Source: Isoetes taiwanensis (taxonomy: Eukaryota > Streptophyta > Lycopodiopsida > Isoetales > Isoetaceae). Taken from it: a stretch of 64,000 bases of DNA. The notes beneath the pieces were generated by a model that did not search any database, was not told the origin of the DNA, and saw nothing but the letters and a program-made list of their open reading frames with translations. The stretch spans positions 5,383,091-5,447,090 of the forward strand of contig JAJEKV010000077.1 in NCBI GenBank assembly GCA_021234155.1, read 5' to 3'. The position numbers and the translations under genes are program-made. Below are positions 11,291 to 22,131 of this stretch, piece by piece (positions within the stretch are counted from its first letter, which is position 1; every line of letters begins with the position of its first letter).

Positions 11291-11868
11291 TGCTGGCTGA
11301 TTATGGCCTTACATATCGCAGCAATAGTGATGCTTTTTCATTCTTCGACATATAGTGATTCCTCACTTAGCGATGTGATAGACAACTCTGGGTCCACATC
11401 CCAGGCATTTGTTTTACGCTTGCCAATGCCGCCATTGCTTGGATCAGCAAGAAACAAGGGCATGTATCTCTTTCATCCATCAGGCGGGTATGTAGCAAAA
11501 AGCATCTCTGAGCGGCGTGAGATCATTAGTTTCAAGGACTTTCTTTTTGCGTTGGGCAACGACTCTGGACCAACAAGGATGCTCATGGATAACAAAGGTG
11601 GCATTGATTGGTGTTCGCTGAAGTTCGACATCAAAATCTAAGCATGTTCCCAAGCATTATCATTTTGTAAGGGACCTTGTGGCTGATAAGCGAGGTTCAG
11701 ATTGAGCATGTTCCTATACGGGACAATACCGCAGATCTCTTGACCAAGCCTTCGGCTCGTGAGCTCTTTGAGCAACATCGATTTGGTAATTACCTTGATA
11801 GGTTCTAGATCTCATCTTTAGGAGGAAGAGGTTGAGCATGGAGATGGTGACCTCTCATGAAGGGGGAG
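11252..11868 (+). pseudogene. copia RNase H remnant and polypurine tract
   Basis: Scattered pieces of the copia RNase H domain in changing frames: HILRYLKG-like text near 11270, a SRRS-like STSQAFVL..AAIAWISKKQ region near 11400-11460, and DNKGGID (catalytic Asp region) near 11590. The segment ends with the KHIxIxxHFVRD-like region and the ALTKP-like LLTKP near 11745. Just before the 3' LTR lies the polypurine tract at about 11859-11868. Confidence 0.7.
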
Positions 11869-12195
11869 TGTCGAGATATATGATATCGTTGACAAAGACT
11901 GATAGCACTCAAAGCCAGAGAGGTCGGGACTATGTCTTGAATCAAAGACTTCATCAAAGACCTACACCAGCCCACCCCACTTGCCTTAATTAGCTCTGGC
12001 ACCCACTTGCCTTAATTAGTTACGGCATAATTATGTGTGGTTGGTAGTCGGAGCAATTATTATTTCTGCTCTTTTTATATCTTGTATTCATACTTCACGT
12101 TTAATACAATTCCAATTTGCCTTTGTTTTGGGAGCTTGCTTCTCCGGATATTGGTGTGCATCCCCTTCTCTCCCTTTCTTGGTGCAACCTTGACA
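11869..12195 (+). repeat. 3' LTR of the copia element
   Basis: 327 bp, homologous to 7220-7558 over its whole length with many substitutions and a few small indels. It ends TTGACA, followed directly by the TGCAA target duplication. Confidence 0.93.
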
Positions 12196-12200
12196 TGCAA

Positions 12201-12845
12201 TGCGAACAACATCCAAAGGGTAGAGCTCTATGATTGGGGCAATCGGACACACATCCGCTCGTGGTACCGGGTAGAACTTGTTCTTCTGTACGGGGTCGAG
12301 GTCTGGGGCATGCTGGTATCCCTGGCGACTTGGAATGACTTAGAGCAGGTGCAGAAAACCTTCTTAGCATGAGCACTTGGGTTGAAATCCATGGTCCCAT
12401 ATCAAATCCCTACCGCAGAGAGGGATTACGCCTCTTGAAGAGAGGAGCACTTGATAGACACCGCCGTCTGTTTCCAAAAGGTTGTCAACATGGATGATGC
12501 CCATCTTTTGCACCTGGCATACACCATAGCAATGGGACCTCAGTGGTTCAAGGCATGTGGGAAGGACAAAAGAGCTCAGTGGTTTGCCAGATGGAATATG
12601 CACGAGCACAGGTGCATACAGGTGGAGACAAAGGCAGACTGGGACAACCTGAGGCATTACCTTGACACTTGTTTCCTCAGCTTTGGGACCCTAGGGCCTT
12701 GGAGCAGGTCAAAAGGAATATTACAAGGAACGCATAAATCCCACACTGGACCACGGCGCCTGCGTTCACATATGCCCATGAAAAAATCATCGCCTCCATT
12801 CGCACATGTGCCCACCAGGGTTGCCCTTAAGGCCAAATTTGTCTA
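12201..12845 (+). pseudogene. LINE fragment, 3' part
   Basis: Continuation of the LINE interrupted at 7219. The text LVLLYGVEVWG matches the conserved (L)LYG.E.W motif downstream of the non-LTR RT thumb, followed by W.DLEQVQKTFL and, across shifts, LGLKSMVPYQIP. The segment then decays; the frame at 12451-12846 (WARW..) is partly LINE. The fit of its first bases to the end of the left fragment, after removing the copia element and one TGCAA, supports a single original copy. Confidence 0.75.
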
Positions 12846-12849
12846 AGCA

Positions 12850-14590
12850 TAGTTTAGAAGGTCGGGCGAATAATAGAGTTGCAAGATTAGTTATGCTGGC
12901 GAATGTTTTCTAGACATGAATGTTTTTATAGAAGTCTAGGCGAATCATGGCCAATATTATTTTGCCAAGATTTAAGTGTCTTTATTTTTCAAGTGCAATT
13001 TCGTGGTGAAATTATATTCAACCGGGCATCCATAAAAAAATGATCCCAAAGGCATCCTTAGAAGTATTTGAAACACAATAGCTACAAAATAACTCTTAAA
13101 ATTATCATATGTGCAGGATGGATATGGAGAATAGATTAGGTTATGAAGAAAGCCTAAAATATTAGGCGATTTTTTAAGAAATCTTAGAAGGAGGGTAGAG
13201 GATAAAGGCGAATCCATAGTTATGGCGCTTAGTGGATGTGCGAACTTTCAAGTGGAGTGAGATTTGTTTGTATAAAAGTTGGCTAATTTTAGTTTTTTCA
13301 TCTAAAAGCGGGTCCTACTAAACCATAGCATCAAAATTTTTCGATATGCTTGAAAAATAGCCTTTTTGGCGAACTTTCGATCATGGGGCTACCACGGTGC
13401 CCACCATCTCGCATTGAGAGGTAGGTGGGGCCAGGGAACCATGCCGAGATAGGCTTTGTCGGTGATACCGGATGGGAACCATTGAGGGTGAATGTCGAGC
13501 TGCCGACGTATCATCGATCCGAAGCTCGTCGGTGGCATTGTCAAAAATAATCAAGAAGAACTTTTTATCTAACATCTTTAAAGTTCGATAAGGTAGTAGA
13601 CCTATTCTCTGAAGGTGGTCAGTTAATCAATAACCAAACTTCCTGGCATCGAGAAATGCTCTAGTATATTGACCAATCACACTAAAAGACATCAGGTTAC
13701 CTTTATATTACTTATAGAAATCATGAACAATTTCAACCACTGTATCCGATGCATGAAGAGAGTTCTTGCACACATCACGCTGATACAAAACATCAAGCAG
13801 AAGGTAATTGGAGCTCAAACCGATTCTCCTTTTCCTGAAGCTCACTTAAAAGATTCTTGAGATTCTTTATATTATCTTGAATAAACATATAGCAATAGCA
13901 ATAGCAATAGCAATACAAACTGTTGAAGTGGTTGACAACAAGTCCTTCTTGATCCAATCACTAAAGCCCTTCTTGCTAACATTTCCTACAGGAGCTGAGG
14001 CTCCAAGGAAGCGCTCGAGGCAAATCTTTATTATAATTAGCAATATGGGGCGCCGAGGCACCATCCACAAAAGCACTATCGCCATGCAAAGCAGTTGTAC
14101 TATTGATTGCATTAATACAAGGATCGAGGACATGAAAATCACCTTCAATATGCAATGCCAAATTTTCCTCCCACACCACCATGGATACAGGAGATTTTGC
14201 AGGCAATTTGCCATTCCTTTCAAAAACATCAAAATCTGTCAGGGTTGAAACGGCTATCAGTCAGGACCTAAAATCTACAATGCCATACAAACCACGATTC
14301 CGTTATTTTGAAATTATTCCCTTTGTTCATTTTGTTTTACCTCGGGTTTTTTCCCTATGTTTTGAGCAAGAAATTGTATCCTGTATTTTTTTAGAATATG
14401 AATTGGTGGCAATATTGCTCCATTTATTGAGTGTGTTAGAAATTAGTGACAATAAAACCAAGGCAAAAAGTAGAGTGTAGACTGGAAAGAGTCAAGGCCA
14501 AACTAATTTTGCATCAAAAAACATCTTGTATATTCATATAAATTATGTACATGTACAAGTATTTTTACAAATCTGAGTACATTTTCATTG
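12850..14590. other. No gene seen; hexanucleotide microsatellite
   Basis: No recognisable gene. A short (TAGCAA)n tract lies at about 13888-13917 and creates the false IAIAIA frames seen on both strands. No LTR or inverted repeat was found. Confidence 0.5.
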
Positions 14591-14599
14591 TGATAATTT

Positions 14600-16760
14600 T
14601 TACAACGGATCATAGTCTATAGGGTTTGCTTTCCCTTGCAAATCTGATCTAACACTCAGGAAAGCAAGCACTGTAGGGGCTGATATGAGGGACTCAAACA
14701 TCTGTAGTGTTTCTGCTGACACCCAATTCTTTTCATCTACATCATTTGGGTGCCATGTTGGAGGATTTATGCTGCTGTCTACGTTCAAGCAACACTTGAT
14801 GAGGTCATCATCCACCGAACATATCTGCTCTTCTGGAAATTCTTCTATCACCTCCAAGGCCTCATGTATATTCTTGATGAAGATATTCTTTGCTCCATGT
14901 TGTGGTCGATGAACAATCCCACAATTACCTTGATCTAATATAATATAGAAATTAAAATTCTTCAGCTCTGGAACAACTTCTTTAATTTCTAATATATTGT
15001 TTCGCAGCGTGGATGACCATATACCAATGCTGGCTCGGTCCTTTAGATGGCTCAACAATTTGTGAACACGGGTCTTGGATACACCCATTTGGTCTTTGTC
15101 TCTAGAACCCCCTCGGGAAAAGGAGGTGCAAAGACGGTGACTACGCCTTGGAGAAGGACTTGATAAGAACTCCATTCAGGTCGAAGAGGATAAGTTTGTT
15201 GTTATTTGAAGTAGTCTCCTCTACGCACAATGCATATTTCAAGTTAACAAAATTTTTGATATTTAAGAATAATACACTTTCCTTCTGGCGTGAGACATGC
15301 TAAATAAATGATCCATATAAAAAGATCTATATGACTTACTCTTTTGTGGGTGGTGTCGCCTTTTCTCCCACCCTAGATGTCCTATCTTCTTCTTCGGCTC
15401 TGGTAGGACTAGAGCTAGTTTGTTTAGGAAGAATAGAAGTATTCTGTATATCTGGTTCCTGTGGATTTACCTCAAGAATTTTCTCCTCTTCCGATAAGGT
15501 CTTTGCCAACTTCTCCTGAGTCTGTCGATCCATGATTGGTGGCGGATCCTGATTCAGTTTCACTTTCTTCTGAAACGGACTTTTCATCAGAGACAGTTTC
15601 TTCTGAAGTGCCATTCCTTGCATCCTCCTCCTTAGACTCTTGCTCTGCCTCCTTCTTTCTCTCCCTCTCTGCATCGTTTTGACCTTGCCGATTCTCCCTC
15701 TGTGCTTGCTTCCCTTGATATGTCAGATGATGCTTCTCCACATCAGGATAATATAGCTCCAGAAACTCTTTCTGTTGTTCAGTGGCCACCCAGCTTTGAA
15801 CTTTTCTGCCATTGGCTAGAGCTTCACGCCCAACCCTACCATTGACAAAGTAGTCACATACTAAGCCTCCCTTGGGCACAAATGTATCCACGAGGTAGAA
15901 AGCCAAGTTCGAGCTTAGTCGGGCTTAGTCTGTACTTGTTCACTGCACCTCCCTTCAGGCCAACCTGTTTGTACTCTAATTCCTTCTCACATTCCTCAGT
16001 GGTCAGGTTAGGGGTAAGCTCATCGGTCCAGAGGTAATTATCCAAGCTCTCCTTTCTGTAATCACGTAAGTGATCATTGTTATGCCATGCGTGACATAAC
16101 TGTTCTTAGCAGGCGTCCCATCTATCAACACCCCGTGGAGCACACTCATATTGGCCTCTATCTGAGTGGTCTGCAAGATCTTTGGATATTCCTCTACAGG
16201 TTCAGACAGGAACACAAGTGTGATGTACTCTTGGGTGGTTTGCTTGAGACAATTTGAGAGCATAGAGATGTAGTAGTCTATATCCTAAGGGTATGTTCGA
16301 CAGTCCACCACAAACAATGAAGCTGTCTTTGGAATAGTCTGGGTGGCAACAGCCAGAGAACCCTAACAGGACTTCACCATGTAGGTTTACGTCTACGTCT
16401 CGGGGAATGTCCAAGTCCCCACTGACTCTGCACCTCAGCTCCACATGGACCTTTGATGGTAGATGGTCTGGTTTTCCCTTGTTCCTAGATTTATATGCTT
16501 GAATAAATCCAGGTGACCACTTTGAGTACCTGAGCAGGTCTTCATCTGTTATGTTCATCATGTCCAAGATACCTTGCTCAAATAGGTTTTATATTCCAGA
16601 CATCTCAAAGAGTTCCTTTGAGATGGCCTCCCTCATGACACGGAGGTCTTTCATGGACTTGCAGGCCTCTGGAAAGGATGGTACCTCTTTGATTTTTGAG
16701 ACCTTCTTCACAAAGACATCCATCTATAACAGACTGGAGCACCTTGAGAATTGCTTCTTC
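14600..16760 (-). pseudogene. ParB/amino-methyltransferase-like gene, decayed (copy 1)
   Basis: Successive minus-strand frames read as one gene broken by shifts and a TAA near 16593. Order: a helical start (VKKVSKIKEVPSFPEACKS); LLRYSKWSPGFIQAY; then DSFIVCGG, which resembles the (I)V-x-G-x-HR step of ParB-like domains; about 16045-15900 HNNDHLRDYRKESLDNYLW; then FYLVDTFVPKGGLVCDYF followed by NGRVGREALANGRKVQSW and EQQKEFLEL. That last block has the layout of the SAM-binding end of DNA N4/N6 methyltransferases (GDLVLDPFxGSGTTxxAALxLGR, then an acidic residue), though the FxGxG loop is altered to YFVNGRVG. An acidic, charged linker and a 190-residue tail of unknown type (14600-15175) follow. 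A second, diverged copy lies at 39.3-43 kb. The methyltransferase call is moderate; the ParB call is weak. Confidence 0.5.
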
Positions 16761-16937
16761 CCTTAACCCCTGTGCACTCCTCAAGTTTGTAACTGTAAAA
16801 TCTTCAAGGGATCATTTCTCAGGTTTCCCTACTTTTCCTGCAAGCTCTCCTGCTGTCCACTTGTTCCACACCTCATTCCATTTGTCCCACACATGAATTT
16901 CCAAAAAAGTGTACAAATGATTATACTACATTATGTT

Positions 16938-17102
16938 TGCTAATAAGGTATGTAATGCATGGCAACATATTTATCGAAAATATGCCTTCTACACTGAAGT
17001 TCCAAAAATACATGGCCATGCTAGCAAGATATGTAATGCGTGGCAACATATTTGCAGAAGATATGCCTTCTACACTGAAGATCTAGAAATAGATGGCCAT
17101 AC
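16938..17102. repeat. Two-copy tandem repeat, 81-bp period
   Basis: TATGTAATGC recurs at 16949 and 17030 inside two adjacent units of about 81 bp that share GGCAACATATTT, ATATGCCTTCTACACTGAAG and ATGGCCAT. The short frame across it is repeat translation. Confidence 0.85.
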
Positions 17103-17162
17103 TTGTGTGCGGTACTAGCCACATGTTTATGCGAGGACACCTAGCACATGTTTACTAGTTGG

Positions 17163-17344
17163 AATTGGAATTTTTTTATATGCCCACGAGTAAGGTCACA
17201 TGAACCTGTCAACATTCACTCCTTCACGTCGATATGAATGCCACATGAAGATTCATAGCCTTGCCATTCTTCTTCTTCCCATTAATTTCTGGACTGCTGC
17301 CAAGTGCCTGCGATCCTCCACGTGCTGAAATCCAAACGAATCAG
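17163..17344 (+). repeat. Left direct repeat flanking the tyrosine recombinase gene
   Basis: About 180 bp, matching 21369-21570 in the same orientation. Shared text includes GGAATTGGAAT, AAGGTCACATGAACCTGTC, CTTGCCATTCTTCTTCTTCC and CCAAGTGCCTG. The two copies bracket 4.0 kb that contains the recombinase reading frames. Whether they are the element's own termini or an older dispersed repeat cannot be decided from one locus. Confidence 0.75.
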
Positions 17345-18170
17345 TCAAGTGGGCCTATGTGCAAACGCGCATTGACCCACTTTCCAACACGAAAGGTCGA
17401 CTAACCGGCCTTTTCCCTAACGTAAAGGGATGTTGGCTCGTATTCTGCCAGCTGCCACATCAGCAATAAAGTTTTAGGAAATTTTTGGAGTTAATTTTTT
17501 CCTTCCTTTCTTTTTGCCAGCTTTTCGCTATGGCGATCGCTGCGGCGCTCGCATCTTTTGTGAGCTTTTAGACTCTATATGTTGTTGCATGCTTTTTAAG
17601 ATCATTGTTTTGTAGTAGCGCCTTGGTTCTTGCTAGCAACGCCTTAGTTTTTGTTGATTTTCTGGAGTTTTGGAGCAACGACTTCATTCTTAGTGTTCTT
17701 GATAGTGTTGTGCATACTAGCAGCTTCATTCTTACTGTTCTTGATGACAGTAGGTTGATTTTTAGGCGCAAAGGCTGGTTAGTCGATTTTCCGTGTTGTT
17801 TGCTGAGATTTAGCAGAGGACATTGGATGAAGGCGGGCCAACAATCCTTTGGACGAAGATTTCTGGAGTTTTTTTTGTTATATTTGTTGTTTTATTGCTT
17901 TTAGCCTAATGCTTAAATTGATTTCTTGCAGATAATGACTGATGAGGTGTCTAGGAGTAACATGCAGAAGGTTATGAGTCGTTTTAGACTCTGTTATCAT
18001 GGCTTTTATGAATAATAATTATATTCTTGTGTTTTGGAGGCTTTTACGCCAGTCTCTGAAGTTCTAAAGTCGGAGTTGTTGTATTCTTAGGATAAGGTAA
18101 GCTAGGTCGTTCATATATGTCTGCTTTTATAACATATTATAGATCTAACTTGTCTATCTGTCTTTTTCAG
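17345..18170 (+). other. Upstream region or first exon of the recombinase gene
   Basis: Contains a plus-strand frame (17605-17904) rich in F, L and V with no recognisable domain, then GT..AG-like candidates (TTGCAG near 17932, TTTTTCAG near 18170). It may hold the 5' UTR or leading exons of the downstream gene; nothing here is recognisable as a domain. Confidence 0.3.
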
Positions 18171-18571
18171 GCATTTGAGGCTTCTTTAGAAACTTTGAAG
18201 GTCGTAATGGCGTCACATGGAGTTTTGTTCTGTTGTTTAGTATCTGTACTTATTATGTTTGAAGATTTTGTGGTTTGTCAGTCTACTTTGGCTGAGGTAG
18301 ATGCATCTTGCTTTGTCTTGAATATCACTCAAGAGATTGGAGGTGCAGATCATTGTATCATGTTGGGTAATTCAAGATGTGAGGTTGATTTTGAGACAGA
18401 GCTTCTGAAAGAGTTTGGAGATGCTAAGATTGACGAGTACCTGCGTGATGTTGAGAACATGCCAGGGTACCGAGTCTAACAAACAAAAATATTTGTTGTT
18501 AAAGCTAGTGGTAATGTATCTCGAAAAGAAGTGCTTTTCCTAGAGCTTGATGATGAGTTAGTGAGAGAAGT

Positions 18572-19018
18572 TGTAACGTTCCTAACCGACATGCCCTTAG
18601 CCAACTGGGCAAAACCATCTAAATGTTTATGAGTAGTCGCTTCTACCCATTTATGCCGGTGTCTCGAGAACGCCCCACAGGCACATTCAAGGTTCGAATA
18701 TTCGAGTGGTCTACCATGGGCCCGTTACAGTCTCTCCCACTAGAACTATGCTCGTCCTCGAGCATCCAAGGCTATACGATGTCACAATGATTACCAAGTC
18801 TTTGCAAATTACCCATGCATATATAGGCACCCATGGAGACTCGAACTGAGACCTGCTTTGATACCAACTGTAACGTTCCTAAATGACATGCCCTTAGCCA
18901 ACTGGGCAAAACCATCTAGACGTTTATGAGTAGTCGCTTCTACCCATTTATGCCGGTGTCTCGAGAACGCCACATTCAAGGTTCGAATACTCGAGCGGTC
19001 TATCATGGGCCCGTTACA
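18572..19018 (-). mobile_element. TRIM (terminal-repeat retrotransposon in miniature)
   Basis: 447 bp with two terminal direct repeats, 18572-18729 and 18869-19018, each beginning TGTAACG and ending CGTTACA. The inside, about 140 bp, has no coding capacity. Read on the minus strand, the LTR at 18869-19018 is followed by a primer-binding site TTGGTATCAAAGCAGG (initiator tRNA-Met type, plus-strand coordinates about 18852-18867), and a purine tract AGTGGGAGAGAC precedes the other LTR. The target duplication GAAGT is perfect (18567-18571 and 19019-19023). It sits inside the tyrosine recombinase coding sequence, so it is younger than that gene. The copies differ by a short indel (CCCACAGG present only at the left). 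Confidence 0.95.
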
Positions 19019-19974
19019 GAAGTTAATACTGTTGGCACAAAGATTGATAAGATAGAATGGGCAAGATCTAGATTTGATCAGTGGAGAGTTAAGAAAGGAT
19101 TGTCAGTTGAGAAAAGAATTGAGGAATTGGATTTGATGGAGTTTGCTAGGATGTTGGAGCAGTTTATGCTTCAAGTTTGTAAGCTTAGTGGAGATCTATA
19201 CCCTACTGAAATGTAAGTATAGATTTAGTCTAGTTTTTTATGTTAATAGTTTATTTAAGAACTAACTGGTTGCTACTTGTTAGAGACTGCAAGATATGTT
19301 TAGAAAGTTCAGAGCTATTATCAAGAGAGCACAGGAAGTGAGAATAGGCAATATTGGTATTGGGGAGATACCATTTGAGATCAAGAAGCAATATTTGCTA
19401 ATGCCAGAAAGGCATGTGTTGCTAGTATGAGGTGATCCAGGTTGACTCCTGGTATCTGTGCAAGCGTAAGAAAGTTGACAAGATAAGTTACAGCACAGGA
19501 CATGCACTTTTGTCTGATATGGACCATTCTATTTTTAGTAACAGGGGTCTTCAGAGAAGGTTTATGTACTACTGCGTGTCAAGGTTTGCTATTAGAGTGA
19601 GAGATGAATTATATCAGCTTGTGGTTTCTAATTTTGTAGTTCTGATAGTTGATGATAAGGAGTGTTTAGAATATAGTGAGAGAATGAGCAAAAATCATCG
19701 TGTCTCAATGGAGAAGTATCAGGAAGAGTCGGCGTTTTGTTTGATTTTTTGAAGATGATATTGTGTTGACATTTAAATGTCTTGTTCGACATTTACCTAA
19801 ACTAGAAGATGAAAATGCAGCATGCTTCATATTCATGCAGTGCATCAATTCACCAAAATCACATGTAAGTATTTTTTTGCTTTTATTTTTATTTGTTTAT
19901 ATTTAATATACAATGCTTAAATCTATCTTTTGCAAGTCTAGTACAAAAGAAGAGCGCAAAAGTGTTAGAATCTT

Positions 19975-19977
<3 letters not shown>

Positions 19978-20014
<37 letters not shown>

Positions 20015-20697
20015 ACGTGGACTTTTATTACTCAAAAGAATACAAAGAGTACATGGGGGACTCAAAACCCAGTGGAGAAGATGTCCACTAGAGCAAACTA
20101 CCCACCACATATATAACACAGAAAAGCAGAGAATATATATATCACCAAGAGCACAATTGGCTATGAGTAAGTCTGAACCTGAAGATATCTCTCCCAAATG
20201 TCCCAACTAATACTCCCAAAGTCATCCTTTAAGGAAAAACACTTGTATGCTTTTTTATAATGTGACTCTGAGCATCACGAGCACTTAAGTATCCGAAAAA
20301 GACCGTTCCTTGAAGATGAGAGGATTTCGTCTCTTCCGCACTAACTAGATGATCCAAGCGGATGCTAAGTGGAAAGCCCTCTTTGCCAACTTGTCCCAAG
20401 AATTAGGATAGACTGACAATAGGATCTGCTGACTATCCAAATCACAATGGAAAAGGCCCAAAAGCCACTGCCAAGCAAGCCGAACATGGTGACACAAGAA
20501 AAATCAGTGCTCAATTGTCTCATCCCTGCATGCAAAGAGGGGGATCACGAGACTTACGGACTAAATCTATGAACAGCAGTGTTTCCCCAAGCACGCATCT
20601 ATAAACGATCTGCCACCATAAGATAGATAGCTTAGGATGGAGCAACCCATCGCCAGACTGCTTTTCGATGAGGCTCAGGGATAACTAAAGGCCACTT
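19978..20697 (-). mobile_element. 5'-truncated L1-type LINE with poly(A)
   Basis: The plus strand opens with a run of more than 30 T (19978-20010), the poly(A) tail of a minus-strand element. Reading minus from about 20690, the text carries the zf-RVT end of plant L1 ORF2: ILWWQIVYRCVLGE, then a CRDETIEHxFFSCHHVR-like zinc motif, then W(D)IWERYLQVQT. Shifts are present. Only the last about 700 bp are preserved, as expected for target-primed reverse transcription. I found no convincing target duplication. The insertion interrupts the recombinase gene between its SVRIL and LVTIGIDGKF segments. Confidence 0.8.
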
Positions 20698-21368
20698 TGG
20701 TGACAATAGGTATTGATGGTAAATTTTCGGGTAAATCTGGAAGAACATCAGTTGTTAGTAGGCTAGCAAGGGCGAATGTTCCCCTGGAAGTTGGAATGGA
20801 TGTGACAGGGCACATGACTACTAGAGCATACAAGCGGTAAGTGTAGTTTTCCTTTTAGTTGTTTTAATTATTCTAAGATCTATTCTTATGTATTTGCTTT
20901 AAATTAGGTATGATAAAACTAAAGAGAAGTCGAAGGCCGCAATGTCGATAATTGGAAAGCCTTTCAATGACGATGGCATACGCAAGGTGTTTGATGAGGT
21001 GTATGAAAGTAAGGTCCTATGATCAACAGCAGAATATAAGTACTTTTTCTGGAATGGGGGCGCCTCAGAATGTCGATTCTTCAGCAGGTTAGTAGTTATA
21101 ATTTAGTGGTTATTATAGGATTTAGAAATTAGTGATAGTAGCTGAATATTTGATTTTACTTGTGCATGTAGTATGAAATTGCAATTGAAGTTTCTGGTGC
21201 TGCTGACAGTCAATACCTGCAGTTGCTGCTGTGAATCCCATTATTTCGACGCCTATGTCTGATTTAGATGATCCCTTTTTCGACAATGTACTTTTCGGGT
21301 TAGAATGTGTGCCACGTGGCATAAGGAGATTGGACAAGGGAGCAGAATGCGAGCCAACATTTCCTTAC

Positions 21369-21570
21369 GGAATTGGAATAATTTTATATGCCTAAGAGTA
21401 AGGTCACATGAACCTGTCGACATCAACTCCTTCATGTCGATATGAACGCCTGAATTTGGAGAGGGTCATATGAAGATCCAGAGTCTTGCCATTCTTCTTC
21501 TTCCCACTAATTTCTGGATCACTGCCAAGTGCCTGAGATCTGCCACATGCTGAAATCCAAGCGAATCATG
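21369..21570 (+). repeat. Right direct repeat flanking the tyrosine recombinase gene
   Basis: Same orientation as 17163-17344, with a 20-bp insertion (CTGAATTTGGAGAGGGTC) relative to it. Downstream sequence differs from that of the left copy. Confidence 0.75.
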
Positions 21571-22131
21571 TTGACGTGAATCCGTTCAGCTGAGGAGAGA
21601 GCCCGTGGAATGGATGGATATCAGCATGGATTCCTTCATGTCAAAAAGCCTGCATGCGACGCCTCCGTTTTGAGTTTTTAACATCTAAAGCTTGGTCTGA
21701 TCATGTGACCCGACTCTAAAGAAAGGAGAATCCAACCTAAATATTCCAACCTAATGCTGACTGGGAAAATCCTGCAAGAACTCACATAACCTGAGCATGA
21801 ATGAGCAATGCATGACCAGATTGATTTGTACATCTGTTGGCAATGAACGTTTCCTTCCTCACAATTAGCATGGTAAATTTTATCAATGATGCCATCCTTT
21901 ATAATAATTCTGTGGTTGCATTCAACAGGAAATGAAATACAGATTAATATTGCCATCCTACCAAAGTTCTTGCTGGCTTGAAAACCCGAGTGCCTACAAG
22001 CTCCAAAGCTACAATCTCCGTTTCAATAGCATGCTGGGTTTCTGCTTTAATAGCTCGATGCATTCCTACATTTGAAGCACCATAACTATGGAGCAGGGGA
22101 TGCTGTTCACCATAATAATACTTGATATTTG

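Larger units (their letters stand above)
7220..12195 (+). mobile_element. Ty1/copia LTR retrotransposon, degenerate
   Basis: A structurally complete copia element of 4,976 bp. The 5' LTR is 7220-7558 and the 3' LTR 11869-12195; both start TGTCGAG and end TTGACA. A primer-binding site complementary to initiator tRNA-Met (TGATATCAGAGC) begins at 7559. A polypurine tract (GAAGGGGGAG) lies just before 11869. The 5-bp target duplication TGCAA is perfect (7215-7219 and 12196-12200). The domain order gag, protease, integrase, reverse transcriptase, RNase H is that of Ty1/copia. The coding part is broken by many stops and shifts, so the copy is not autonomous. The two LTRs differ at many positions, pointing to an old insertion. 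It is inserted in a LINE. Confidence 0.95.
18171..21022 (+). pseudogene. Crypton/DUF3504-like tyrosine recombinase gene, interrupted
   Basis: Exon pieces on the plus strand: 18171-18571; 19019-19215 (KIDKIEWARSRFDQWRV, SVEKRIEELDLMEFARMLEQF, the N-terminal helical module of KCTD1/Crypton-type recombinases); about 19283-19430; 19432-19864 (RFAIRVRDELYQLVVSNF and ECLEYSERMSKNH, matching the F-LRG-EH-L-WSQF..G.EYLEYTER-SK pattern with the first catalytic Arg region); 19937-19977; 20698-20836; 20908-21022. The last two give KFSGKSGRTSVVSRLARA, EVGMDVTGH and, across the intron, RAYKRYDK, i.e. the second Arg box (H replaced by K), the Gly-His box and the Tyr. Splice sites GTAAG/TTAG at 20837/20907 join codon CG|G cleanly. 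The gene would cut and rejoin DNA through a tyrosine. It is broken by a TRIM, a LINE and at least one stop (18477). Confidence 0.68.

Noticed and set aside
13867-14248. Frames with IAIAIAIA on both strands
   Set aside because: A (TAGCAA)n microsatellite opens all frames; no other coding evidence.
19913-20116. Frame with a poly-Phe run
   Set aside because: Produced by the poly(T) tail of the LINE insertion.
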